The position numbers and the translations under genes are program-made. Under the pieces are notes generated by a model that was not told where the DNA came from, did not search any database, and worked only from the letters and a program-made list of their open reading frames with translations. DNA of 64,000 nucleotides from Trichococcus ilyis (GTDB taxonomy: Bacteria; Bacillota; Bacilli; Lactobacillales; Aerococcaceae): contig NZ_FNYT01000013.1 in NCBI RefSeq assembly GCF_900109135.1, positions 1-64,000 of the forward strand. Reading direction: 5' to 3'. Shown here one piece after another: positions 40,989 through 51,215 of this stretch (within the stretch, counting starts at the first letter, position 1; each line of letters begins with the position of its first letter).

Positions 40989-42287
40989 TTGAAGAAGAAA
41001 TTAGTGGCTATCGCATTAGCAGGTACGATCCTTGCAACAAGTGTAGTAACGCCTTTTACAGCTCAAGCAGATGAAATCTTAACGAAAATCCAACAGCAGG
41101 AAACTAAAATTTCCGAATTGGACAGCAAACAAACTAGTGCGGAAGAAAATTTGTCCGCAATCACAGCAGAAATCGACGCAGCCGAGAACAGAGCAGAAAC
41201 GCTGTTGGCAAACCGCGTGAAGACACAAGATGAAATTGTTGCTTTGCAGGAAGAAATTGCCGATTTGCAAGTTGTCATCGCGCAACGCGAAGAACAACTG
41301 GATGAACAAGCAAGATCCGTTCAGGTGAACGGTTCCAACCAGAACTATTTGAAATTTGTCGTATCATCAGAATCTTTTACAGATTTGGTGTCCCGCATCG
41401 ACGTGGTATCGAAAATGGTTTCCGCTAATAAAGACTTGGTAGAACAGCAAGTTGCGGATCAAAAAGCGGTTGAAGACAAGAAAAATAAAACAGAAGATAA
41501 TTTAAACAAAATCAATGCAATGGCCATGGAGTTGGAACAACTTAAAGGCAATCTGCAAGTGAAGAGAATCGAACAAGAAAGCGCAGTGGCTGCTTTGGCT
41601 GCTGAAAAAGCAACAGCCGAATCCGACCGCCAAGCATTCTTGGCTCAAAAAGAGGAAGCTGATCAAAGAGCTGCCGCAGAGGCTGCTGCCATTGCCGCGG
41701 CTGAAGCTGCCACAACAACAGTAGCTGCTACAGCAGCAGAAGCAACTTCGCAGGAATCTGCTTCCTCCGTCGACATCGCTGCAAGCAGCGCGGTGGCAAG
41801 CTCCGAGGCGGCAGCTCCTGCCCAAACAGCTGTCAGCACTCCGGTTGTAAATGCAACTCCTGCTGAAACGCCGGCGCCAGCTGCACCAGTCGTCAGCACT
41901 CCAGTCGTGACGGCACCTGCATTGTCTGCACCAACTGGGGATGTTATTTCCATCGCAGCGCAGTATATCGGCGTTCCTTATGTTTGGGGCGGGAAAACAC
42001 CTTCAGGCTTTGACTGCTCAGGCTTCACCGCTTATGTCTTCAGAGAAGCATACGGCATCGAAATCGGCGGCTACACAGTTCCTCAAGAAAATTCCGGCAC
42101 GCAGATTGCTGTATCCGCAGCACAACCCGGCGACTTGATTTTCTGGGGTTCAAGAGGAGCAACTTATCACGTAGCGATCTACGTAGGCGGCGGACAATAC
42201 ATCCACGCTCCGGCACCAGGCCAAACCGTCACTTATTCTTCTTACAACCTGTCCGGCGCAGCATTCGCCGTCCGTGTTGCGAGATAA
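40989..42287 (+). CDS. Secreted NlpC/P60 peptidoglycan endopeptidase with coiled-coil domain
   Basis: A 432-residue exported cell-wall hydrolase. A signal peptide (MKKKLVAIALAGTILATSVV, cut after AQA near residue 28) leads to a coiled coil of about 200 residues, then an Ala/Ser/Thr/Pro-rich linker of about 100 residues. The C-terminal NlpC/P60 domain (about 315-432) has its catalytic cysteine in GFDCSGFTAYVF and its histidine in ATYHVAIYVGGG. Such proteins cut the D-Glu to diamino acid bond of stem peptides in cell separation, with the coiled coil as regulator. The TTG at 40989 has GGAGG 8 bases upstream; a GTG at 40974 would precede it without a site. Confidence 0.93.
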   Translation: MKKKLVAIALAGTILATSVVTPFTAQADEILTKIQQQETKISELDSKQTSAEENLSAITAEIDAAENRAETLLANRVKTQDEIVALQEEIADLQVVIAQREEQLDEQARSVQVNGSNQNYLKFVVSSESFTDLVSRIDVVSKMVSANKDLVEQQVADQKAVEDKKNKTEDNLNKINAMAMELEQLKGNLQVKRIEQESAVAALAAEKATAESDRQAFLAQKEEADQRAAAEAAAIAAAEAATTTVAATAAEATSQESASSVDIAASSAVASSEAAAPAQTAVSTPVVNATPAETPAPAAPVVSTPVVTAPALSAPTGDVISIAAQYIGVPYVWGGKTPSGFDCSGFTAYVFREAYGIEIGGYTVPQENSGTQIAVSAAQPGDLIFWGSRGATYHVAIYVGGGQYIHAPAPGQTVTYSSYNLSGAAFAVRVAR

Positions 42288-42299
42288 TCCGACAAACAC

Positions 42300-42327
42300 A
42301 AGACAGTCCTCCGGGGCTGTCTTTTTT
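42300..42327 (+). terminator. Terminator of the NlpC/P60 gene
   Basis: AAGACAG...CTGTCTT stem around TCCTCCGGGG, followed by T residues. Confidence 0.8.
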
Positions 42328-42350
42328 CGTATCTAGCGGGTGGGAATCGG

Positions 42351-42381
42351 TTGACTTTGACGCAGCGTCAAGGTGTATGAT
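42351..42381 (+). promoter_or_regulatory. MerR-type promoter with 19-base spacer and perfect operator
   Basis: TTGACT (42351-42356) and TATGAT (42376-42381) are 19 bases apart, too long for normal use. The spacer holds the perfect palindrome TTGACGCAGCGTCAA (42357-42371). MerR regulators bind such dyads and twist the DNA so that polymerase can use the promoter. The downstream MerR-TipAS gene is the obvious binder, giving positive autoregulation. Confidence 0.92.
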
Positions 42382-42402
42382 GGAATCATCGGAGGGGATC
42401 GG

Positions 42403-43164
42403 ATGGAGTATACAATCCAAAAATTGAGCCGGCTGGCCGGTGTCAGCACGAGAACACTGCGCTTCTATGATGAAATCGGCCTGCTGAAGCCCAAACGGAC
42501 CAGTTCCTCCGGCTACCGCATCTACGGGGAGGCGGAGGTGGGCAGGCTGCAGCAAATTCTGTTCTTCAAACAATTGTCCTTTTCGCTTGAAGAGATCAAG
42601 AAAGCGATGGATGATCCGGAATATGATGCGGAACGGGCACTGCTCGCCCATCGGCAGGCCCTGTTGGAGAAAAAGGAAGAGATCGAATTGCTGATCCGGA
42701 CAGTGGATGCTACACTGGACGAAAAAAGAGGAGGCAAGCAAATGAGCGCCAAAGAAAAGTTTGAAGGATTAAAAAGGGAGCTGCTTGACGAGAACGAAAA
42801 CCGCTATGGAAAGGAAACCCGCGAAAAATATGGGGAGGAGACCATCAGGGCTTCCAAAAAGCAGTTTGTAGGAATGAGCGAAGCTGATTTTGACGCGATG
42901 CAGGATACAGCGGCGCGCTTGCAGGAGATGCTGACGGAGGCGATGGCTACAGGCGACGCCAACGGAGAAATGGCGCTGGCGGTTGCCGCGTTGCACAAAC
43001 AGTGGCTGAGCTATACTTGGCCGTCGTACTCGCCGGAAGCGCATCGCGGATTGGCACAGATGTATGTCGATGACGAACGGTTCACGGCTTACTATGACAA
43101 TGCCTCGGGCAAAGGGGCCGCCGCATTTTTGCGGGATGCAATCTACAACTATACTGATAAGTGA
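42403..43164 (+). CDS. MerR-family regulator with TipAS antibiotic-binding domain
   Basis: A 253-residue regulator. The N-terminal MerR domain (about 1-70) begins YTIQKLSRLAGVSTRTLRFYDEIGLLKPKRTSSSGYRIYGEAEVGRLQQILFFK, followed by a coiled-coil dimer helix. The C-terminal TipAS domain (about 115-253) contains WLSYTWPSYSPEAHRGLAQMYVDDERFTAYYDN, with the histidine and aromatic residues of the ligand pocket. TipA proteins bind thiopeptides such as thiostrepton and switch on transcription; Mta of Bacillus is a close counterpart. The ATG at 42403 follows GGAGGGG. Its own promoter carries the operator, and no export gene follows, so other targets lie elsewhere. Confidence 0.92.
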   Translation: MEYTIQKLSRLAGVSTRTLRFYDEIGLLKPKRTSSSGYRIYGEAEVGRLQQILFFKQLSFSLEEIKKAMDDPEYDAERALLAHRQALLEKKEEIELLIRTVDATLDEKRGGKQMSAKEKFEGLKRELLDENENRYGKETREKYGEETIRASKKQFVGMSEADFDAMQDTAARLQEMLTEAMATGDANGEMALAVAALHKQWLSYTWPSYSPEAHRGLAQMYVDDERFTAYYDNASGKGAAAFLRDAIYNYTDK

Positions 43165-43344
43165 CAAATGCTGAATAAAGTTGGAGAGGCCGGGAGCTGT
43201 AATGTGCTTGCGGCTTTTTTGTGAGTGCATCCGAACGTGGCGGTGAAGGCGCCGTGTTACCGCATGTTTCGAATTTCGCCCCCAAATCCTTGACTTTTGT
43301 GGTAGAATGGTACGGTAAGTTGCGTACATTCGCAAAGAACTTAG

Positions 43345-45384
<2,040 letters not shown>

Positions 45385-45509
45385 GGATTTTTGGGATTCG
45401 AAGGAGGCCGGGACACCTGTTCCGGACTCCTTTGTCAATTTACTCTGCGGAAGAACCAGGGGAGGCAATGCACAGCAAAACACTTCCCGCGGGAACCGGA
45501 AAGGACACT

Positions 45510-46292
45510 ATGGATAAACTATTATTTGATACACACACTCACCTGAATGTCGACGCTTTTGCGGAGGATGCGGATGCGGCAATCGGAAGGGCGCTGGAAG
45601 CAGGGGTCGGAAGATTTGCGGTTGTGGGCTTCGATGCAGAAACCATAAAAAAATCACTCGAATTGAGCGAACAATATCCTGAAATTTACAGCATCATCGG
45701 CTGGCACCCTACAGAAGCAGCGAGCTACACTGCTGCAGTGGAAGACAGCCTGATGGCGCTGCTCGAAGAAAAAAAGGTCGTGGCTATGGGTGAAATGGGT
45801 CTGGACTACCACTGGGACACAGCGCCACATGATGTCCAAGCCAAAGTTTTCCGGAGACAAATCGCGATCGCCAAAGAATTGGAGCTGCCAATCAGCATCC
45901 ATATGCGCGACGCCATCGAAGACACGTACCGCATTCTGAAGGAAGAGGGCGTCCGCGACATCGGCGGCATCATGCACAGTTACAGCGGGGATGTAAACTA
46001 CATGAAGAAGTTTTTGGATCTGGGTATGCACATTTCAATCAGCGGCGTGGTGACCTTCAAAAAGGCGACCGAAGTCCATGAAGTGGCCAGAGTCGTTCCG
46101 ATCGAGCGACTCCTGGTTGAAACCGATGCGCCTTATTTGGCTCCCGTCCCGTTCCGCGGCAAGCGGAACGAGCCGGCCTATGTTCGCTACGTTGCCGAAA
46201 AGATTGCGGAATTGCGCGGGCAGACCTTTGAGCAGATTGCGTTGCAGACAACCAAAAACGCGAATAGATTATTTGGGTTGGATACGGAATGA
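45510..46292 (+). CDS. tatD: TatD-family metal-dependent deoxyribonuclease
   Basis: A 260-residue TIM-barrel hydrolase. Metal ligands are in FDTHTHLNVDAF (HTH near residue 8), the conserved glutamate in GEMGLDYHWD (about 92), and histidines in PISIHMRDA and GIMHSYSG; LLVETDAPYLAPVPFRGKRNEP is the family's C-terminal signature. TatD proteins act as 3'-5' exonucleases in DNA repair or in cell death. The ATG at 45510 has AAAGGACACT before it; an earlier start at 45432 lacks support. A hairpin (AAGGAG...CTCCTTT, about 45400-45432) lies between it and metG. The stop overlaps the start of rnmV. Confidence 0.95.
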   Translation: MDKLLFDTHTHLNVDAFAEDADAAIGRALEAGVGRFAVVGFDAETIKKSLELSEQYPEIYSIIGWHPTEAASYTAAVEDSLMALLEEKKVVAMGEMGLDYHWDTAPHDVQAKVFRRQIAIAKELELPISIHMRDAIEDTYRILKEEGVRDIGGIMHSYSGDVNYMKKFLDLGMHISISGVVTFKKATEVHEVARVVPIERLLVETDAPYLAPVPFRGKRNEPAYVRYVAEKIAELRGQTFEQIALQTTKNANRLFGLDTE

Positions 46293-46888
46293 AAATAGAA
46301 GAGATTATAGTGGTAGAAGGAAAAGACGACACCAACCGCATCAAACAAGCGGTTGAGGCCGATACGATCGAAACGAACGGATCGGCAATCAACGAAGAAA
46401 CATTGCAGCTGATTGCCCATGCGCAGGCGACCCGGGGCGTCATCATCTTCACCGATCCGGATTATCCGGGCGGCAAAATCCGCGAAACAATCGTGCAACG
46501 GATTCCCGGTGTCAAGCAGGCGTTCCTGCGGAAAGCGGATGCGCAGTCCCCGAAAGGCGGAAGCCTTGGGATCGAGCATGCCTCCCCGGAGATCATCAGG
46601 GAAGCGTTGCGGAACGTCTATACGCAACGGCAAACGGAAACAAGCGATATCGACAGGAAATTTCTGGACGAATGGCACTTGGTCGGTCACGCGGACTCAG
46701 CGCGCTACCGCGAATTGCTGGGGGATGCTCTGGGGATCGGACATACGAACGGGAAACAGTTACTGAAACGTCTGCGCATGTTCCAACTGGGAAAAGAAGA
46801 TGTCAACGCTGCAATGATGGCCATTTTGCAGGAATTGGAAGAAAAGGATAGCCTGACCGCATTGCGGCAGGAGGAGGAAAACAGATGA
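46289..46888 (+). CDS. rnmV: Ribonuclease M5
   Basis: Matures the 5S rRNA precursor on the 50S particle. The 199-residue protein starts with a TOPRIM domain: IIVVEGKDDTNRI supplies the catalytic glutamate (about residue 10) and IIFTDPDYPGGKIR the DxD pair (about 56). The C-terminal part with SLGIEHASPEIIREAL and LGIGHTNGKQLLKRL is specific to RNase M5 rather than primases. It overlaps tatD at its start and rsmA at its end, each by 4 bases, so the three genes are translationally coupled, as in Bacillus. Confidence 0.95.
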   Translation: MKIEEIIVVEGKDDTNRIKQAVEADTIETNGSAINEETLQLIAHAQATRGVIIFTDPDYPGGKIRETIVQRIPGVKQAFLRKADAQSPKGGSLGIEHASPEIIREALRNVYTQRQTETSDIDRKFLDEWHLVGHADSARYRELLGDALGIGHTNGKQLLKRLRMFQLGKEDVNAAMMAILQELEEKDSLTALRQEEENR

Positions 46889-47796
46889 GTGCATTAGAAC
46901 ACCATAAGGATATAGCAACACCAAGCAGGACGAACGCCATCCTGAAAAAATACCACCTGACCATGAAGAAGAGTCTGGGCCAAAATTTTTTGGTGGAACC
47001 GAATATTTTGACGAAGATGCTGGCGGCGGCGGGCATCGATAAAAACACCAATGCAATCGAAATCGGGCCCGGTATCGGAGCGCTGACGGAGCGTCTTGCC
47101 AGAGATGCCAAAAAAGTAGTGGCGTTTGAAGTGGACAGACGGTTGGCGCCGATCCTGAAGACGGAACTTGCGGCTTATGATAATATCGAAATCATTTTTC
47201 AGGATATTCTGCAGGCGAATGTTCCGCAAGTCATCGAGGAGCATTTTGATCCGGCTGATCGATTGGTAGTGGCGGCGAATCTGCCTTACTACATCACAAC
47301 GCCAATCATCATGAATTTCATCGAAACGGATTTGCCGATCGATACATTTGTGATGATGATGCAGAAGGAAGTGGCGCAGCGCATGACAGCGAAACCCGGA
47401 ACGAAAGCGTACGGTTCTTTGACCATTGCGATCGACTATTACACGCAAGCTGAGATAGCCTTCATCGTTCCAAAGACTGTGTTCGTTCCGCAACCGAATG
47501 TCGACTCGGCCATCCTGAAGCTGCAGCGTCGAGCCGAACCAAAAGTGAAGGTTACGGATGAGAAATTCTTTTTTGATTTGGTCCGTGCCAGTTTCAATCA
47601 GCGCAGAAAAACGCTCTGGAACAATCTGCAGTCCCGCTACGGAAAAACGGAAGAGATAAAGGCAGCTTTGTCAGCTGGTCTTGAAGAGGCCGGCATCGAG
47701 CCTTCAAAACGGGCAGAAACCTTGAGCATAGAACAATTTGCGGATCTTGCGAATGCGCTGGCCAAATATTTGGTTGATCAAAAATCGACTGGATGA
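46885..47796 (+). CDS. rsmA: 16S rRNA adenine-dimethyltransferase
   Basis: Adds two methyl groups to each of two adjacent adenines near the 3' end of 16S rRNA (KsgA). The 303-residue protein has MKKSLGQNFL, the S-adenosylmethionine site IEIGPGIGALTERLA (about 52-66), VVAFEVDRRL and the catalytic NLPYYITTPI (about 133-142). The C-terminal domain with FNQRRKTLWNNL binds rRNA. After the stop, GCCACCTTC (near 47820) and GAAGGTGGC (near 47872) pair around a long loop but no T run follows, so this is not a clear terminator. Loss gives kasugamycin resistance in many species. Confidence 0.96.
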   Translation: MSALEHHKDIATPSRTNAILKKYHLTMKKSLGQNFLVEPNILTKMLAAAGIDKNTNAIEIGPGIGALTERLARDAKKVVAFEVDRRLAPILKTELAAYDNIEIIFQDILQANVPQVIEEHFDPADRLVVAANLPYYITTPIIMNFIETDLPIDTFVMMMQKEVAQRMTAKPGTKAYGSLTIAIDYYTQAEIAFIVPKTVFVPQPNVDSAILKLQRRAEPKVKVTDEKFFFDLVRASFNQRRKTLWNNLQSRYGKTEEIKAALSAGLEEAGIEPSKRAETLSIEQFADLANALAKYLVDQKSTG

Positions 47797-47971
47797 TTGC
47801 CTGGTGTTTTCGCCTTTGCAGCCACCTTCATGATGGCATCCGCGCCGCCTTGTTGCAGCGGTTCAGCGTGGAAGGTGGCGCAGATGCCGTTCAAATTTTG
47901 GTCCTGCAGGTTTACTAAAAAAGGATTAAAAAAGTCCGTAAGATTTCTTTAAAGTTTTATTCGTTTCATAG

Positions 47972-48028
47972 TTGCGTGCATACGTCCTCTGTGATATACT
48001 TGTTAATTTAATTTATCTGTGTTATACT
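47972..48028 (+). promoter_or_regulatory. Tandem promoters of veg
   Basis: P1: TTGCGT (47972-47977), 17 bases, TATACT (47995-48000). P2: TTGTTA (48000-48005), 17 bases, TATACT (48023-48028). The P2 -35 begins on the last base of the P1 -10. The veg promoter of Bacillus is one of the strongest known, which fits two tandem promoters here. Confidence 0.75.
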
Positions 48029-48051
48029 GTTCTTTAGTGAGGTGAAACAGA

Positions 48052-48285
48052 ATGCCGGATAATTTGAGTCAGATTAAGGAACAACTGGAATGTCACTTAG
48101 GCCAAAAAGTTATGCTGACTGCGCAAGCAGGACGCAAACGCAAGACGGAACGAAAAGGTATTTTGCGGGAAACGTATCATGCTGTATTTGTGGTTGATCT
48201 AGACCAAAATGAAAATGCATTTGAACGTGTATCATACAGTTATGCAGATGTTTTAACCGAAGCTGTAGAGATTTTATTTTTATGA
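48052..48285 (+). CDS. veg: Veg protein
   Basis: A 77-residue conserved small protein of Bacilli with SQIKEQLECHLGQKVMLTAQAGRKRKTERKGIL and ERVSYSYADVLTEAVEIL, a compact beta-barrel of the Veg family. In Bacillus subtilis Veg stimulates biofilm matrix genes by opposing SinR; that circuit is not evident here, so its role in this organism is unknown. Position between rsmA and ispE is conserved. GTGAGGTGAAACAG gives the ribosome binding site, and a separate terminator follows. Confidence 0.93.
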   Translation: MPDNLSQIKEQLECHLGQKVMLTAQAGRKRKTERKGILRETYHAVFVVDLDQNENAFERVSYSYADVLTEAVEILFL

Positions 48286-48340
48286 TGAAGAAAAATGCCA
48301 GTACGCTTAAAGTATGAAAGAACTTATTCCAAATAAATCA

Positions 48341-48370
48341 AACAGACAGCGAATTGTCTGTTTTTTTTTT
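48341..48370 (+). terminator. Terminator of veg
   Basis: AACAGACA pairs with TGTCTGTT around GCGAAT, and the right arm runs into ten T. Confidence 0.93.
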
Positions 48371-48525
48371 ATGAAAATTATTTGGAGGAAGCTGGTACGA
48401 TGGCGGAATGAGGCGATACAAAAGATGCAGCAACTAATTCGAATTTATTGACATATATTTCTTTTAAAAACGGCAAGCTTACGCTAGTATTGTAGTATAA
48501 GAACAGTGGAGGGGAGCGTGGAGCG

Positions 48526-49386
48526 ATGGAATGGATTGAACGTGCACCGGCAAAAATAAATTTGGCGCTGGATGTATTGTATAAGCGAGATGACTCTTAT
48601 CATGAACTGGAAATGGTGATGGCTTCGGTCGACCTCGCGGACCATCTTACTTTTACTCCTCTCGAAGAAGATGAAATCAAAATCTACACGAACAAAGTCT
48701 TTTTGCCGGTGGATACGCGGAATCACGTTTACCAAGCAGTGAAGCTCCTCAAAGACCATTGCGGGATCAAAAAGGGCGTCAAGATCGAAATCGACAAGAA
48801 AATCCCTGTAGCTGCCGGATTGGGCGGAGGAAGTACCGATGCTGCCGCGGCTTTGCGGGCACTGAACAAGATCTGGGAGCTGCATCTTTCCGTTGAGGAC
48901 CTGATCGCGATCGGCAATCAGGTCGGCTCGGATGTTCCTTACTGCATAGTGGGCGGCACGGCTTTTGTTTCTGGGCGGGGAGAAATCGTCCGGAAGTTGC
49001 GGCCGATGCCGTCCTGCTGGGTGATTTTGGCAAAACCGCGCTTGAGCGTCTCGACGAAGACGATTTTCCGGCTGCTCGCTGTCGAAGAACTGCAACATAA
49101 GCCGACCTCCCGGATCGTAGCGCAGGCCATCGAGGAGGGGGATTACGAACGGATGTGCCGGAATGCAGGAAATGCGTTGGAACAGGTGACCTTCCACAAG
49201 CATCCGGAGCTGCGCCAATTGAAAGACCGGATGGAGAAATACGGCCTTGAAGGCGTCACGATGAGCGGCAGCGGGCCTACCATCATCGGCTTCAGCAGAA
49301 ACACATCGCGCATCAAAAGGGTCTACAACAGCCTGCGCGGATTCTGCGAAGAAGTATACATGGTTCGCCTGCTCAACGAAGAATGA
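48526..49386 (+). CDS. ispE: 4-diphosphocytidyl-2-C-methyl-D-erythritol kinase
   Basis: Phosphorylates CDP-methylerythritol in the non-mevalonate isoprenoid route. The 286-residue GHMP kinase has ERAPAKINLALDVLYKR, the ATP loop PVAAGLGGGSTDAAAALRAL (about 92-111), VGSDVPYCIVGGTA and the C-terminal VTMSGSGPTIIGF. All active-site motifs are intact. Several Lactobacillales keep ispE as an orphan while using mevalonate; whether the rest of the pathway exists here cannot be seen. GAGGGGAGCG precedes the ATG. In Bacillus it directly precedes purR; here adcACB lies between. Confidence 0.95.
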   Translation: MEWIERAPAKINLALDVLYKRDDSYHELEMVMASVDLADHLTFTPLEEDEIKIYTNKVFLPVDTRNHVYQAVKLLKDHCGIKKGVKIEIDKKIPVAAGLGGGSTDAAAALRALNKIWELHLSVEDLIAIGNQVGSDVPYCIVGGTAFVSGRGEIVRKLRPMPSCWVILAKPRLSVSTKTIFRLLAVEELQHKPTSRIVAQAIEEGDYERMCRNAGNALEQVTFHKHPELRQLKDRMEKYGLEGVTMSGSGPTIIGFSRNTSRIKRVYNSLRGFCEEVYMVRLLNEE

Positions 49387-49395
49387 CAAAAAAAG

Positions 49396-49430
49396 AACCG
49401 CGAAACCCTCAAATGGGCTTTGCGGTTTTT
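49396..49430 (+). terminator. Terminator of ispE
   Basis: AACCGCGAAACCC pairs with GGGCTTTGCGGTT (small mismatches), followed by T residues. Confidence 0.9.
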
Positions 49431-49454
49431 GCTTGTGAAACGGAAGCGGAATGG

Positions 49455-49515
49455 TTGACGCGCTGCAGCCTGTTGTGATAAAGTATCTATCGGGACTTAA
49501 ACAGGAATCATTACG
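49455..49515 (+). promoter_or_regulatory. adc promoter with possible Zur-type zinc operator
   Basis: TTGACG (49455-49460), 18 bases, TAAAGT (49479-49484). Downstream, AGGAAT-C-ATTACG (49503-49515) has one perfect and one partial (4 of 6) half-site of the Zur box CGTAAT-N-ATTACG. No AdcR-type TTAAC dyad is seen. Zinc repression is expected but the box is imperfect. Confidence 0.5.
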
Positions 49516-49535
49516 TTTTGGAGGAATAATCATTT

Positions 49536-50489
49536 ATGAAAAATAGACTGAAAATGACCGGACTGCTGTCTGCGGCAGTCCTTGCTTTATTCGGCTGCGG
49601 AACGAACGGGGACGGCGGATCAGGCGTTTCTGAAGAGGGAATCAAGGTTGTCACGACCTTTTATCCGATGTATGACTTTGCGAAGAATGTGGTGGGAGAC
49701 AACGGCGAAGTTTCCGTTTTGCTTGATGCCGGACAAGAGTCGCATGGCTATGAGCCGACACCGCAGGATATCGCGGCGATCGCTGACGCTGATGTGTTCA
49801 TCTACAACAGCGATGAGATGGAAACGTGGGTGCCGAGTGTATTGGAATCCATCGAATCGAGCGAAGTGATCATTGTGGAAGCTGCCGAGGATATCGACCT
49901 TTTTGAAATCGAAGAGGCTGCAGCTGAAGAAGAAGCGCACAGCGAAGAAGAAGGCGGGCATGACCACAATGTCGATCCGCATGTCTGGCTGGATCCTGTG
50001 TACGCTCAAACGGAGATAGACGCGATTTTGGCCGGGTTGCTCGAGGCGGATCAAGCCAACAAAGACAGTTACGAAGCGAACGCTGCTGCATTCAAAGGGA
50101 AATTGGCGGAACTCGATGCGGCTTATCAGACTGCTTTTGAGAATGCCGAACACCGCACATTCGTTGTGCAGCACGCCGCTTTCGGCTACATCGCACGCCG
50201 CTATGGCCTGACTGAAGTGGCGGTTTCCGAAGTGTCTTCCGACGCGGAACCGAACCCCGCCAAATTGGCTGAGCTGCAGCAATTCATGGTCGACAACGGG
50301 ATCACGACCGTCTATTATTCGGACAGCGCTTCTTCCAAAACGGCCGAAACGCTTGCCGAGGGGGCAGGGGCTTCCTTGGAAGTTTTGAGTCCGCTTGAAG
50401 GGATAACCGATGAGGACCAAAAAGCCGGCAAAGATTATCTGAGTGTGATGCAAGAGAATTTGGCAGCTTTGAAAAAAGTGATCCAATAA
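49536..50489 (+). CDS. adcA: Zinc-binding lipoprotein of a metal ABC importer
   Basis: The extracellular solute-binding subunit, 317 residues. The lipobox ALFGC puts the lipidated cysteine at residue 21. Cluster A-1 metal-binding features are VTTFYPMYDFAKNVV, GQESHGYEPTPQDI with the first histidine, the acidic His-rich loop (about 128-145, EEEAHSEEEGGHDHN) typical of zinc rather than manganese binders, NVDPHVWLDP and VVQHAAFGYIARRYGL with further histidines. It has no ZinT domain at the C terminus, unlike streptococcal AdcA. It opens the adcA-adcC-adcB operon, inserted between ispE and purR. Confidence 0.93.
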   Translation: MKNRLKMTGLLSAAVLALFGCGTNGDGGSGVSEEGIKVVTTFYPMYDFAKNVVGDNGEVSVLLDAGQESHGYEPTPQDIAAIADADVFIYNSDEMETWVPSVLESIESSEVIIVEAAEDIDLFEIEEAAAEEEAHSEEEGGHDHNVDPHVWLDPVYAQTEIDAILAGLLEADQANKDSYEANAAAFKGKLAELDAAYQTAFENAEHRTFVVQHAAFGYIARRYGLTEVAVSEVSSDAEPNPAKLAELQQFMVDNGITTVYYSDSASSKTAETLAEGAGASLEVLSPLEGITDEDQKAGKDYLSVMQENLAALKKVIQ

Positions 50490-50507
50490 CAGAAGAGAGG
50501 AATTCAA

Positions 50508-51215
50508 GTGGATTACATCGATGTACAGCATCTGTCGTTCTATTACGACGATGAACCTGTCCTGCAGGATATCACCTTCCAGGTGCATGAAGGGGAATTT
50601 GTCATCCTCACCGGCGAGAACGGTGCGGCAAAATCGACTTTGTTGAAGAGCATCCTGGGTCTTCTGAGCCCCAGGGAAGGTAGCGCGACGATTTCGAAGG
50701 TGAATTATCGCGGAGAAAAACTCACGATCGGTTATGCACCGCAACAGATTTCATCGTTCAACATCGGTTTTCCGAGCCGTGTACTTGAGTTTGTCGAGTC
50801 CGGCAGATATCAAAAAGGCAAGTGGTTCAAAAAGTTGGACGAGGAAGACCATACGCACGTAAAAAAATCCTTGGAATCAGTGGGCATGTGGGAGATGCGC
50901 AACAAAAAAATCGGTGAACTTTCCGGTGGCCAAAAGCAGCGCATCGCTTTGGCACGCATCTTTGCGACCGATCCGGACTTGTTTGTGTTGGACGAGCCGA
51001 CAACAGGGATGGATAAGGAATCGCGTGAGCGTTTCTATCGCTTGCTGAAGCACAATTCGCAAGTCCACAACAAAGCGATCATCATGGTTACGCATGAACA
51101 CGAAGATATCAAAGAATTTGTCGATACCCACATTCAGTTGGTCAGAAAGGAGGATTCGCCTTGGAGATGTTTCTCTATGGATTTATGCAAAGAGCCTTCC
51201 AAGCATCAACATTGA
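50508..51215 (+). CDS. adcC: Zinc ABC importer, ATP-binding subunit
   Basis: Energises zinc uptake. The 235-residue protein has signature LSGGQKQRIALARI, Walker B LFVLDEPTTGMD and H-loop MVTHEHED. The Walker A reads GENGAAKST, with alanine in place of the usual glycine before the lysine; the same change occurs in AdcC-type proteins as I remember them, so it is likely tolerated, but it deserves notice. The GTG start has AGAGAGGA upstream. The last 55 bases overlap adcB, so translation is coupled. An extended C-terminal tail past the H-loop is rich in basic residues and partly encoded in the overlap. Confidence 0.92.
   Translation: MDYIDVQHLSFYYDDEPVLQDITFQVHEGEFVILTGENGAAKSTLLKSILGLLSPREGSATISKVNYRGEKLTIGYAPQQISSFNIGFPSRVLEFVESGRYQKGKWFKKLDEEDHTHVKKSLESVGMWEMRNKKIGELSGGQKQRIALARIFATDPDLFVLDEPTTGMDKESRERFYRLLKHNSQVHNKAIIMVTHEHEDIKEFVDTHIQLVRKEDSPWRCFSMDLCKEPSKHQH

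Noticed and set aside
47819-47883. GCCACCTTC/GAAGGTGGC stem after rsmA as a terminator
   Set aside because: The loop is long and no T run follows; it may fold, but termination is not supported.
50508-51215. adcC Walker A change (GENGAAKST) read as an inactive ATPase
   Set aside because: All other ATPase motifs are intact, and the alanine is, to my knowledge, common in AdcC-type proteins, so inactivity is not supported.
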